Positions 17,577 to 27,080 of a stretch of 64,000 nt of DNA are shown piece after piece. Within the stretch, counting starts at the first letter, position 1, and each line of letters starts with the position of its first letter. The position numbers and the translations under genes are program-made. The notes under the pieces were generated by a model that worked only from the letters and a program-made list of their open reading frames with translations, was not told the DNA's origin and did no database searches. The stretch is from Asparagopsis taxiformis (Eukaryota; Rhodophyta; Florideophyceae; Bonnemaisoniales; Bonnemaisoniaceae). The stretch spans positions 1-64,000 of the forward strand of contig JALQPE010002146.1 of assembly GCA_030407315.1 (NCBI GenBank), read 5' to 3'.

Positions 17577-19226
17577 TTAAAGACCAATGTTGAACGACAG
17601 CCCCAGGTTGCCTGGGCCGACGCCCGCTGTGAACCCGTTCGGCCCGAGCAGTGATGCCGATTCATCCGGAACCATTGAGATTTGAATGTTGGTTCTTCCT
17701 TGTTGGTAGCTCAGACTTGCGTTAATGTTAGTATCCGGCGGTCTGTATGCCGCTCCGACATTCCATTGCCCAGCACTTCCCCCGTATGCCTGCGCCTGCA
17801 TGGCGTTCATTTGGCTCTGCTGCATTTGCAGATATTGCATTGCATGCGCCTGTTGTTGTGCAGCTGTCACTTGTGACGTCAACAGTCTCTTGCGTTGCGT
17901 CGAGATTTCCTGCATCATGTTCTGCAGATCAGTGCGCTCTTGGTTTGTGCTCCAGCTCGAGCCTTCGCGCTTCGATTCCTCAGCTTCTCTCTGGAATAGT
18001 GCGTCTGCTGTGTAGAAAGCAAAATCAGACGGCATTTCGTCCGAGGCTGTTGCCGATTTGAAATGCGCCAACGCATTTTCCCTCAATACTTGCAACTGCT
18101 TCATGAACACAGCATGTTGCTGCGTATCGATGATACCCTCTAGTTCACGTCGTTTGCGCGCCCAAATACCCTCCTCACTGTACTCTTCGGTGGCTGCATC
18201 ATACGACGCCAATGCTTGGTTCATAATCTCGGTGGCCTTGGTGCCAAACGCTTCAATCTTTTCGCCCTCATCGGCCGTCCCATGAATTTCCGTCAACGCG
18301 GTGGAGGCCGCTTGTAGAGCGTCTGAAAAGGCTTCATTACACTTGAATGCAACCACGACATTTTCCGAACTGTCTGCAGTACCCGGGTCGAGAATGCTCG
18401 GGATGGCGCGGGAGGAAGTCGAGTACAGACTTTCCCAGAGCGACTTGGAGAATGTCGCAACGCCATCAGCAGGAATACTCTTTGAAAATTCCGTACGACC
18501 CAGATAAGCAGTAGCACTGGGATTCTTGACACGATCAGCCAGCGCGGACACGCCCTTTTTAAATTCGCTCTCCCGATAGCGCATATGCGGGAGGGTGACC
18601 ACAGAAACGTCAAACAGATCCTGCAGCGTACTCGGGTCCTTCTTTCGGGCTGCATCGGCGTCGAACAACTCGAGGGCATCGGCCATGAGCAACGAGGTCA
18701 ACTGGTCCTTATCCACGTCATCCTCGGCATCGCGAACGACAAAGACGAGGGCGGTCTTGAAGGAGGCGGAATCGCCGTCAGCGATTTTGACAGCTTCGGT
18801 AAAGACGGCATCGAGAAGTGCGTAGCCGGCGGCGTCAAAGCGACCGACGTCGTGGTACCACAAGTTGAGCAGAATGACGTCTGAAATCGCGGTGGAGAAA
18901 CTGGCACATCTAGATTGGAAAGACCTGCCTGATGGGCCGCGATCGCGCGAATCGGCGCCTTCTACGTCGAGCGCAACGAGTAGCGGCTGGGAAACGTCCT
19001 TGGCGGCCGTGATTCCCTTGGTGGTCGACGAAGCGACGGCGGCACGCGACCCCACTGCAAAGTTGGTGCCGAAGAGAGTGTTGAGCAACGTGGATTTACC
19101 CGAGGCCTGCGCGCCGAGCACCGACACAATCGTCAGCGCTTCCGGGCCCAGGTCGGCGTCGTCCGCAAACCAGAGCGAGTCGCGGACGTTTTTCCCGTCT
19201 GCGTCGATGATTTCAAGCACGGCCAT
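17577..19226 (-). CDS. RHD3/Sey1-type dynamin-like GTPase lacking the membrane hairpin
   Basis: 549 aa from the ATG at 19226. The GTPase domain has the P-loop GAQASGKSTLLN at 38-49, GTNF, switch I with TTKGI, the G3 DVEGADSRDR near 90, and a VVRD G4-like motif. The order matches RHD3/Sey1/atlastin-type GTPases, which fuse ER membranes. A helical bundle follows to about 440. Usual Sey1/RHD3 proteins are 750-850 aa with two C-terminal membrane helices. Here the C terminus is a Gln/Met-rich stretch and a Gly/Asn-rich tail with no hydrophobic hairpin. It may be a soluble GTPase, or the hairpin may have been lost. It is divergent from the SecE gene. Confidence 0.85.
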   Translation of the reverse strand: MAVLEIIDADGKNVRDSLWFADDADLGPEALTIVSVLGAQASGKSTLLNTLFGTNFAVGSRAAVASSTTKGITAAKDVSQPLLVALDVEGADSRDRGPSGRSFQSRCASFSTAISDVILLNLWYHDVGRFDAAGYALLDAVFTEAVKIADGDSASFKTALVFVVRDAEDDVDKDQLTSLLMADALELFDADAARKKDPSTLQDLFDVSVVTLPHMRYRESEFKKGVSALADRVKNPSATAYLGRTEFSKSIPADGVATFSKSLWESLYSTSSRAIPSILDPGTADSSENVVVAFKCNEAFSDALQAASTALTEIHGTADEGEKIEAFGTKATEIMNQALASYDAATEEYSEEGIWARKRRELEGIIDTQQHAVFMKQLQVLRENALAHFKSATASDEMPSDFAFYTADALFQREAEESKREGSSWSTNQERTDLQNMMQEISTQRKRLLTSQVTAAQQQAHAMQYLQMQQSQMNAMQAQAYGGSAGQWNVGAAYRPPDTNINASLSYQQGRTNIQISMVPDESASLLGPNGFTAGVGPGNLGLSFNIGL

Positions 19227-19599
19227 CGCGGGGAGTTGGCGGCGAGCGGAAGAAGGGCGAGTCGACTTGATGGGGCTGCGAGACGATCGCAGATCACTGG
19301 AATGTGTGAGTGTGTTTATTCAGTGTGATTTGAAAGAATTTTTCAACAGTTTGGAAAATGGCCTGCGCACCGCCGTCAACACATCCGCTCGACGCGATTC
19401 GTTCAATTCTATCTCCCATCTTTTGTTCACTTTGCTTCTTGAGCTCGCAGAGTTACTCGCTCATTTAGGTCTCATACTGTAATTGCCCCATTTATGATAA
19501 CCTGCGCGAGATATTGTTCTCACTCGCTCTTCGACTCGACTGCCAGACGCTGTTGGTGCGCGGTCGGTCTCCGTCTCAACTCGACACTTCGCAACAAAG
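19227..19599. promoter_or_regulatory. Divergent promoter between RHD3-like GTPase and SecE
   Basis: A 373-bp spacer between two divergent start codons. No clear TATA box. Only short frames, so I see no further gene. Confidence 0.4.
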
Positions 19600-20130
19600 A
19601 TGCAGCCGGCCTTTGTCGGCTTGGCTGGGCACGCGCTCGCACCGCCCCTGCAGACGTCGTCGACCCATGCTCGTCTTCGTAGACGGCCGTCGCCGCGCAC
19701 GCGACACTCGCTTCGTTCCCCCCTGATGATGGCCAAGTTTCAGCGCAAGGAGGAAAACGGCTCCTCGTTGGATGAGGACCAAAATCAAATTGAAAAGATT
19801 ATCCCCCCTAAAGCCCTTCCGACCCTGTCCACCCTTTCCAATTCTTCTCAAATCAACCTCGATGAGCTCTCCCAACCCCCCGAACAGCCCGAACAACTCG
19901 ACGTCTCCGCCATGGGCGCCGGTCTCTCCAAAGAGGATGAAATGTTCCTCATTGCGTTTTTAAAGGGCGTGCGAGATGAATTTTTCATCGTTGAATGGCC
20001 CTCCTTCAGCAGAGTTGTCAAGGCTACCGCTATTATTATCGTCTCCATTATCTTTGCCGTTGTCTTTGTGTACGTCGTCGACGGCTTTTTCTACAGGGTC
20101 TTCCAGGCCTTGTATGAGCTTCAGTCGTGA
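19600..20130 (+). CDS. secE: SecE subunit of the plastid preprotein translocase
   Basis: 176 aa from the ATG at 19600. The first 45 or so residues are rich in Ser, Thr, Arg and Pro and lack acidic residues, as in a plastid transit peptide. An acidic linker follows, then the SecE core at about 125-170: FLKGVRDEFFIVEWPSFSR, where the E-x-x-x-x-x-WP motif is diagnostic, and a single membrane helix (IIIVSIIFAVVFVYVV). SecE clamps the SecY channel in the thylakoid or inner plastid membrane. An in-frame ATG at 19726 could start a shorter form. Convergent with the transporter gene 103 bp away. Confidence 0.9.
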   Translation: MQPAFVGLAGHALAPPLQTSSTHARLRRRPSPRTRHSLRSPLMMAKFQRKEENGSSLDEDQNQIEKIIPPKALPTLSTLSNSSQINLDELSQPPEQPEQLDVSAMGAGLSKEDEMFLIAFLKGVRDEFFIVEWPSFSRVVKATAIIIVSIIFAVVFVYVVDGFFYRVFQALYELQS

Positions 20131-20232
20131 GTAAATTACTTTTCCGAAACATCCTCGACCCCTTTTATGCAATGCTTAATCTACAATGTGCGATACAAAT
20201 GTCACAAAGTACAAATGCTGTTCACTCAATCT

Positions 20233-21510
20233 CTAGTCAGCTCTATTTCCGCTCTCTGCCTTCCCCTCCTTAAATCCATCGAGCAACGAAACAGAAACTG
20301 ACCTCGTCATATCCGAACTGACAGCTTTCCGCACTGTGCGCGTAGAACATCGTGGAGACTCTTCCTTCACCTTGGCATACCCCGCCTTTCTCGCCTTTGT
20401 AGAAGCAGCTGCCGCCGATGCGGCGCTGAATCCAAATGCGCCCACTATCACAAATGCCGTTGAAATCCCCTTACGTGAGTTGTAGCACTGCGACGCCTGG
20501 TGCGAGCAGAACAGCACCGAGCTCACACCGAAAACACTCACCGCTCTCACCGCATTCAACACGCCGATTGGCACCGCGCCCACCGTTGCAACAACGTCAA
20601 AGTGCGTCACCGCATGCACGAAAGACGCAATGGTTAGATACAAATATTCCTCAATGATAATCGTCGTGTTTCCATGATGTTTCTCGATTGATGCTGTCAC
20701 TAGCTCCTTCCAATGTGGAATCGTATGCGTCATCACATATGCGCCGAATAACAACAGACACGTTCCGCCAGAGTACAACGATAGGTCCAATCCAGACGGC
20801 GGCGGCAGCACGTTTCCCTGCTCATCAGATGACTGCTGATGCTCTGCGACAAGAAAGTGCTCCACAATCACATAATTTGTCGAGTAGAAAAGACAAGAGA
20901 CTAACACAAAGGAAACACCACTTATAAGACTAGCAGCTCCGGCATCCGACGTCGAATGGGTGACCTGCTCTGCGGTAATCATAAGCCCCGTTGTGATGAC
21001 GCCTACAAATGTCCATTGCAGAAGTGTGAGCTTCTTTCTCAAGAACATCGTCGACAACAGCGCGGTGAAAACCGTAGCGCCGGAAAACACCACTTGATAC
21101 AAACCGGAACCCGCGATGGACAAGCCAGTGATTCCGCTGAGAAACCCGCCGAGTTCATTGAAAGCGAGCACGAACAACTTTCGACGATCGCGATGAAACA
21201 GCTTGCGGAAGAACCCCATCGATTTGGACCCCTTGGATTGCGACGCATTGTACAGCGAATGGTGCACTCTATTGGTGTCAATTCCACCGCTGGACCACAC
21301 GCCAAAGCGGTCCAGCAGCTTGAAACAGCGTTTACCCGCAAAATACACCATGAAGATGCCGACGTAATGCGGAATCGCCAGTAAAAGCGTGGAGCGGTCG
21401 CCACCGCCAGAGTAGAGTACGCCTTGAATGCAGACGGTTTGAATCACACCGGTCAGAACGAAGAAGAAGGAGGAGAGAGTTATTCGCAACCCGCCGCCCG
21501 CAACACCCAT
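20233..21510 (-). CDS. Drug/metabolite (EamA/SLC35-like) transporter
   Basis: 425 aa from the ATG at 21510. About ten hydrophobic helices are visible, in two halves, with the family's typical G-x-S-G-x-YQVVFSGATVFTALLSTMFLRKKL block between helices 3 and 4 near residue 140. The soluble C terminus is basic and Ser-rich. Members move nucleotide sugars, sugar phosphates, amines or drugs across Golgi, vacuole or plastid membranes; the substrate cannot be read here. No plastid presequence is evident. Confidence 0.8.
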   Translation of the reverse strand: MGVAGGGLRITLSSFFFVLTGVIQTVCIQGVLYSGGGDRSTLLLAIPHYVGIFMVYFAGKRCFKLLDRFGVWSSGGIDTNRVHHSLYNASQSKGSKSMGFFRKLFHRDRRKLFVLAFNELGGFLSGITGLSIAGSGLYQVVFSGATVFTALLSTMFLRKKLTLLQWTFVGVITTGLMITAEQVTHSTSDAGAASLISGVSFVLVSCLFYSTNYVIVEHFLVAEHQQSSDEQGNVLPPPSGLDLSLYSGGTCLLLFGAYVMTHTIPHWKELVTASIEKHHGNTTIIIEEYLYLTIASFVHAVTHFDVVATVGAVPIGVLNAVRAVSVFGVSSVLFCSHQASQCYNSRKGISTAFVIVGAFGFSAASAAAASTKARKAGYAKVKEESPRCSTRTVRKAVSSDMTRSVSVSLLDGFKEGKAESGNRAD

Positions 21511-22245
21511 AACTGCCAATTGGCACCTGTACAGTCAGATGACTCGCTGTTTGAGATGGGTTATTTGTTTGTCGTTCGCGGATACATGTCCGATTGCGTC
21601 TGACAGATGCTCGCGCAGAAGTACGCGTGTTGTGGTGATTTGATGGGCGACTTGCGACGGATGGAAAGGTTCTGGACCTGCTTCGAGACGCCGTCTATGG
21701 CTGAGCACAGTGATTGACGGTTGCTGGCGGATGAACAAACTGAGCAGTGTACAAAATACGAGACCGGGACATCATTGTGGCAAATGCTCTCAGCGCATTT
21801 TCTGATATTATAATTTGTCGCGCAGAGGTGCTGCACATGTTCTCGTTGCGGACAGTGATGGCAGTGATTGACTTGAACTGTTCATTCCTCTGTTGCTGAT
21901 TTGTGTCAGCAGGAAAGAATAATTCGAGCGCGATGCTATATTCCCCCCAGTCTATCTTTTAATCTGACCAGTTACTTTTGCCATTGGCTACTCGTTCTAT
22001 CTGGCGTGACCGGGTTTCTCTCGATTGAAAAATGGGATGGATACCGTACTCGACTCATCCCATGTCTCTACGACAACGGCCGATTCGACAGAAGCCTCTG
22101 ATAGATACATAAAAAGTTATTATCGACTCATCCAGAGCGGACAAGATAAACATTACTGAAAATCGCATAGACGTCCGTCTATGCCATAGTTACGAAACGC
22201 AGGTCACATGCCATTTCAAAACACGGCCACAAAAATCATATATCC
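21511..22245. other. Intergenic, no gene seen
   Basis: About 735 bp with short frames only. It should hold the transporter promoter and the 3' end of the FNR-like gene. I looked for exons with short introns and found none I could support. Confidence 0.45.
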
Positions 22246-24129
22246 TTAGAACAAATCACCGAGACCAGCGTCATACTTCCTCCTCTGATTCTCATCCTTC
22301 AAAACGCTCCATGCAACCACGATTTGCTTCATTATTACATGAGCCTCCTCAGACTTGTCGCGGTTATGGTCCGGATGGTGCTGCATCGCCTTTTTGCGAT
22401 ACGCCTTTTTGATATCAGACCGGCTTGCACCAGAATCAATTCCTAGAACAGCGTACAAGTCCAGATTTCCGAATTCACCCTTACCAGCGCCACTCCAATT
22501 TCTGCGACCTCCGGAGCTTGAGCTCGTTTGGCGACTTTGTGAGTTACGATTCCACCCGCTCCACCCGGCCCCGGAAGAGGAGGAATTTCTGCTTTGGCTC
22601 TCATACGATCTCCTCTGGCCGTTCGATTTTCTTTCCTGACCCGCATCGTAGTGGTATTTGTACCCACCCTTCTGATACCCCGTCTTGCTTCCCCAACTGC
22701 CTTGCGTGTACGAATTCCCGGATGTTTGATGAGACCCATTAGAAGAAGAAGATGATGTTCTCTGCGAATAATTTCCGCGTCCAACCCAATCCCAGTACTC
22801 TTGCGAGTCCTGCTGGTTCCATCTTGCTCTTCCAGTGCTGTCGCTCTGCGGGCCCGAGGAGCCACTACCAGTCCATCCCCAATTCTCCGACTGCCATGTC
22901 TGCCGAGAGTTTCGCCACGAATTCCAATAGGAGCCCCACTTCTGGTCGTCCCATTCGACATCCTGCCATTTGTCTTTATTTTTGGCGCACCAGCTGGCCC
23001 AGGCTTGCTTCTTCTCGGCGGCCTGCCTCTGCGCATCTCGATTGAACTTGTTCTGAGACGCCCATTTCTTTTCAAATTCGGCACGCATACTTTCCCGTAC
23101 GCGCACCCAGCTCTGCCAAATCTCGTGCTCCAAGTCGCTTCTCCATTGCTCGTCGTCCTCATCTGACAAAGTAGGTTCACTGTACATATCATACGAATCC
23201 ACTTGCAATTCTACATCGTTCTGCGTCAACTTTTGTACACTACGCCGCGGCAATCCACGAAGTGCCAGCGCACAGTAAAGCGCTTCAAACGTTTCGTTGG
23301 TGGCCACAAACGCAATTGCATGATCTTTTGTCAGGTTATTGTGAGACACGCCAAATGCATTGGGCTCTGTGAAAGACTCCATGACAGAGGTCGCTACCAG
23401 CGGGATGACATTCACACCGTACACAGACCAAGAGGAATAACTTCGCGCGTATGCAATGCTACTGACGTTCGGAACAGAGTAATACAGAGAGATATGTGTG
23501 GTACGATTGGCGCCTTCACCAGTTATTGCTCGAAAATGCGACCACTCGACCAGGGAACGGGCAGCAGCGAAACCCTGCGGCGAGTCGGCGAATATCAGTA
23601 AATGTGACGTTTGAGCGGCCAAAGTGCAATCTAAACCAGTCCCTAGTACCGGGCTCACGCGCAGCTTTTTGCCCGGCTTGAGGGAGCATAGTTTGAGCGG
23701 GTCAGCAGCTGTCGCGACGAGAAGCTGGATGGCGGGAGCACCGGGAGGACTGGCAATTGTAAAATAGCACAATAGGTTCGAGTCTGGACGCGAGACTTGG
23801 ACGAATTGGCCTGGACGGACGTGGGATTTGCGCAATGAGGATGGAGCGTCCAATGTGAGTTGAATGTGCGTTTGTGCGACGTCGACGGCGGTGCGAGAGT
23901 CCAAAGAGATGTCATAGAGCGTGAGGTCTTCTTCTATTGAAGCGGTTGGGTGCGGATTGACGGTGCGAAATTCATGTACGGGCTGTGGAATTTTCTCGAA
24001 AGGGTTGCGGAAAAACGGCCTTTTCTGCGACATTTGGATCAGCGATGGGCCCGGTTGTACGGGTCGGAGGATTTGAAGAGGGGCGGTGTGGCGCGCTGGT
24101 AGAAGGGGCTGATAGGTGAGGAACGCCAT
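22246..24129 (-). CDS. FNR-like flavoprotein fused to a C-terminal J domain
   Basis: 627 aa from the ATG at 24129. Residues of about 65-165 form a ferredoxin-reductase-type FAD domain (VRPGQFVQVSRPDS, LLCYFTIASPPG). The NAD(P) domain follows (about 165-300: RVSPVLGTGLD, LVEW, ISLYYSV), but the usual GTG-I-x-P nucleotide loop reads FADSPQGF, so pyridine nucleotide binding is doubtful. A Trp/Ser/Gly-rich low-complexity linker runs from about 310 to 550. A J domain ends the protein (555-627: YAVLGIDSGAS, HHPDHNRDK with the HPD motif), so it should recruit an Hsp70. The N terminus could be a plastid presequence. I know of no such fusion; a redox-linked co-chaperone is an inference. Confidence 0.8.
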   Translation of the reverse strand: MAFLTYQPLLPARHTAPLQILRPVQPGPSLIQMSQKRPFFRNPFEKIPQPVHEFRTVNPHPTASIEEDLTLYDISLDSRTAVDVAQTHIQLTLDAPSSLRKSHVRPGQFVQVSRPDSNLLCYFTIASPPGAPAIQLLVATAADPLKLCSLKPGKKLRVSPVLGTGLDCTLAAQTSHLLIFADSPQGFAAARSLVEWSHFRAITGEGANRTTHISLYYSVPNVSSIAYARSYSSWSVYGVNVIPLVATSVMESFTEPNAFGVSHNNLTKDHAIAFVATNETFEALYCALALRGLPRRSVQKLTQNDVELQVDSYDMYSEPTLSDEDDEQWRSDLEHEIWQSWVRVRESMRAEFEKKWASQNKFNRDAQRQAAEKKQAWASWCAKNKDKWQDVEWDDQKWGSYWNSWRNSRQTWQSENWGWTGSGSSGPQSDSTGRARWNQQDSQEYWDWVGRGNYSQRTSSSSSNGSHQTSGNSYTQGSWGSKTGYQKGGYKYHYDAGQERKSNGQRRSYESQSRNSSSSGAGWSGWNRNSQSRQTSSSSGGRRNWSGAGKGEFGNLDLYAVLGIDSGASRSDIKKAYRKKAMQHHPDHNRDKSEEAHVIMKQIVVAWSVLKDENQRRKYDAGLGDLF

Positions 24130-24520
24130 TTTGAGGAGAGACACTGAACTCGGCGACGAGGTGTGTGTGGAAGGAGACGTTAAGAGACTTTGCAAATTTA
24201 TGCTTAGGAGAGTACATGAGGTCCATGTCAGTTGAGCGGATGTTCGCTACGGTGCGGTGTGATGCTCTGGTTTTCTCATCAATTGAATGGATACAGCGAG
24301 ATATCCAACCGGCCAATAAATTTGCTTTATTCTCCTACTGCAAAAAAATTCAACAGATATTGACAAAGCCCATCTGTATTCTATCTGATTCCACCCCTAC
24401 GTAGCAACGTTACAAGAATCAGATCATCTCAAGGATCCGAATCTACAGCAATCCACGTCATCTCATCCATTCATTATCGCTCCGCCACCGCCATCACGCC
24501 GCTTCGCGTCCGCCACCAAA
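24130..24520. promoter_or_regulatory. Divergent promoter between the FNR-J and Der genes
   Basis: A 391-bp spacer between two divergent starts, both for probable organelle proteins. No clear TATA element and no extra coding sequence seen. Confidence 0.4.
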
Positions 24521-26356
24521 ATGCTGCTAATCCTCCGCCACACGCGTCTGCTGCATCATCTTGATCCCGCAATCGCCGTACCGCAGATCCGTTACTTTGC
24601 GTCACAGAATGCGCGTCGTTCCCATCGCGTTCCACGCGCAGCACGAAACGCGCCAGCGCCACCAGTGTACGTGCAAACCGGTCTAACAGCTGCGCTGGTC
24701 GGACGCCCAAACGTCGGAAAGTCCACTCTGTTCAATCGGCTCGCATCTGCCGTCCGCGGTCGCGCTTTAGAAGGCCCGCAGAACCCCTCCCCGATCGTCT
24801 TTGTCAAATCCGTCGTCGATAGCGCTCCCGGCGTCACCAGGGACCCGCGCGATGCCGCCGCCGCCCTTCTGGACCTCCGCTTCTCCGTCGTGGACACCCC
24901 CGGGCTGGAAAGAAGCGTCTCCGAGAACGAAAGGCCTCGCGTGCAAACTGATCAGGTGCCTGACGCTGATAGGTCCCTCGTGACCGCGACAGCTATGTGC
25001 GACGATCTGTTTTATAGACAGATGTATCGCTGCATGGAGGCTGGTACTGTGCAGGCGGTTTCAGAGTCTAATCTCATTTTGTTTATGCTCGACGCTGCCG
25101 TCGGTGTTACGCAGGTCGATCGTGATATTGCGAGATGGCTTCATGCGTTTTTGCATCGCAGCCCGTTGCAGTCGGGTGGCAGGAAACACGTCTTGTTGCT
25201 TGCGAATAAATGTGATGTTTCACATGCCGAGTTTACAGCACCGGAAATGTATAGTTTGGGATTTGGAGACCCGATTGTTCTATCCGCGGAGCACAACCTT
25301 GGTTTTGCCGAGTTTTACACTGCGCTTGCGGACGTACATCAAAAACATAAACTCGAGTTGCAAGAAAACTCACTAGCATCTGATCTACAACAACCCGCAA
25401 TTCCGCAGACAGCAGTTGAGGAAAACGAGCCGGAAGATATAAATGATGAATTTGAGGACGAGCTTATCATTGGAGTTTCAGAGAAGAACACGGAACAACC
25501 ACTACGTCAACTCGTTGTCTCTATCGTTGGTCGCCCCAATGTGGGCAAATCAACTCTACTCAACCGATTGGTCGCAAAAGAAAAATCTCTCGTCGGTCCT
25601 GTCGCTGGCGTTACAAGGGACGCCGTCTTATGCGAATGGGTCGTCCCAACATCTGTGAAACGCTCCGATTCGATACCCGTCTGGCTTGTCGATACTGCGG
25701 GGGTCCGTTCTCAGACAAAAGTCGGTAGTCAGCCATTAGAACGTCTTAGCGTCCGCTCCTCTTTCCGCGCGTTACGACATTCACACGTAGTCATCATTCT
25801 GCTCGATTCTCAGGACCCGCTCTGCCTTCAAGACATGAAGCTCCTCGACGTTGCCGTATGCGAAGGTCGCGCCGTCGTGCTCGTGGTGAACAAAATGGAT
25901 AAGTTGAACGTTCCTGATATCAACGAGTGGCGACAGGAATTGCGTCATAAAGTTGATGCCAAAGTTACCGATTTGCGCGGCGTTGAAATTGTCGAAATGT
26001 CCGCCAAGGAATGGAGTAATGGTCCTGCGCAATCGCATCGTCTTTTTGCCGCCGTTGAAAGAGCAAGGCGTAGGTGGGAGAAGAGGATCCCGACTTCGAG
26101 CCTGAATCGTTTTGTCATGGGCTTCAATGAGCGAATGAGCATTGGAAGTAAGATACAGAGTGAGCGTCGTAATAGAATTGGTGTTACCAAATTCATCACG
26201 CAGAAGAAAATTCGTCCGCCCATGTTTAGACTTGATGGCTCCTCGGCCGTCTCTATGAATTATCTGCGCTCTCTCACAAATGCTCTCAGAACTGAATTTG
26301 GATTTGAAGGAGTTCCGATCCGTGTAAAACGTCCTTCCCGTCGGAAACGGAAGTAG
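24521..26356 (+). CDS. der: Der/EngA double GTPase, organelle-targeted
   Basis: 611 aa. The first 50 residues are basic and Ala/His-rich without acidic residues, as in a mitochondrial or plastid presequence. GTPase domain 1 has GRPNVGKSTLFN near residue 65, DTPG and NKCD; domain 2 has GRPNVGKSTLLN near 338, DTAG and NKMD. A KH-like C-terminal domain follows (ITQKKIRPPMF, FGFEGVPIRVKRPSRRKRK). Der helps assemble the large subunit of bacterial-type ribosomes. Domain 1 carries an insertion of about 50 residues between DTPG and ILFMLD that bacterial Der lacks. The basic C terminus is normal for the family. Confidence 0.93.
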   Translation: MLLILRHTRLLHHLDPAIAVPQIRYFASQNARRSHRVPRAARNAPAPPVYVQTGLTAALVGRPNVGKSTLFNRLASAVRGRALEGPQNPSPIVFVKSVVDSAPGVTRDPRDAAAALLDLRFSVVDTPGLERSVSENERPRVQTDQVPDADRSLVTATAMCDDLFYRQMYRCMEAGTVQAVSESNLILFMLDAAVGVTQVDRDIARWLHAFLHRSPLQSGGRKHVLLLANKCDVSHAEFTAPEMYSLGFGDPIVLSAEHNLGFAEFYTALADVHQKHKLELQENSLASDLQQPAIPQTAVEENEPEDINDEFEDELIIGVSEKNTEQPLRQLVVSIVGRPNVGKSTLLNRLVAKEKSLVGPVAGVTRDAVLCEWVVPTSVKRSDSIPVWLVDTAGVRSQTKVGSQPLERLSVRSSFRALRHSHVVIILLDSQDPLCLQDMKLLDVAVCEGRAVVLVVNKMDKLNVPDINEWRQELRHKVDAKVTDLRGVEIVEMSAKEWSNGPAQSHRLFAAVERARRRWEKRIPTSSLNRFVMGFNERMSIGSKIQSERRNRIGVTKFITQKKIRPPMFRLDGSSAVSMNYLRSLTNALRTEFGFEGVPIRVKRPSRRKRK

Positions 26357-26465
26357 GCGCTTTGGCAATATGTTGATTTTTGCACAGTGGTAAAGTTGCG
26401 TGGAGAGTCATTTCGTGAACCCAACTAGTCCAAAGTGGAACAGTGTGTGTGCGATGATTATCTGT

Positions 26466-27080
26466 TTAGACAAGTGAATTGGACACCACCATACGAACAG
26501 CTAGTTTATCTTCTGCATTGAGAAACTTTCCAGATCCATTCTGCAATACTTCGTCCATAACTGCGTTGGTGATATCTTTGATTTCTGTTTTCAGGAATCT
26601 CTGACTGACATCGTACTCGTCATCATCCATCTGTATTCGAGAAATCACAGTTTTTTCCCGGAGATGACAATTCGTAATCCGGATAATATCTCTCGCTATC
26701 GTCACGACGAAGATATTCTCCAGAGGCCTCGCAGCTAGCTTCAATGATAGCGGCTTCCGGTCTCTCAACTCCCCTCTGTGAGTCAATTTTTCAAAGTAGT
26801 CCTCCACCATGGCTTGCAGAAATGGCTCGTGTTTCTGATATGCATCGGAAAATTTCTCGTAAAGGAACATTGCTGTGGTCGGACCAAGCAGTGAGGCGTA
26901 CTTTGTTATGCGCCAGATTTTTGAAGTTGGACTGCGTCGACGACGGTTGAATGGTCGCTCGTCAAGATGGTGTTGGTTTGACGTTGCGTTGTTCGGAAGG
27001 ACTGGAACGCTTTCTGTCACGAATACTAGAATGAGCAAGAAGAGGGCGAACGTTTTAAAACTTCTCACAGATATCTGCAT
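26466..27080 (-). CDS. Unknown secreted protein
   Basis: 204 aa from the ATG at 27080. A signal peptide is clear (FALFLLILVFVTESVP), followed by a short region with one N-glycosylation site (NNATS) and a basic RRRR site near 47 that could be a propeptide cleavage point. The rest is helical and charged with no recognised family, no second membrane helix and one Cys. The frame is open upstream, but a start at 27080 places the signal peptide at the N terminus. Confidence 0.6.
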   Translation of the reverse strand: MQISVRSFKTFALFLLILVFVTESVPVLPNNATSNQHHLDERPFNRRRRSPTSKIWRITKYASLLGPTTAMFLYEKFSDAYQKHEPFLQAMVEDYFEKLTHRGELRDRKPLSLKLAARPLENIFVVTIARDIIRITNCHLREKTVISRIQMDDDEYDVSQRFLKTEIKDITNAVMDEVLQNGSGKFLNAEDKLAVRMVVSNSLV

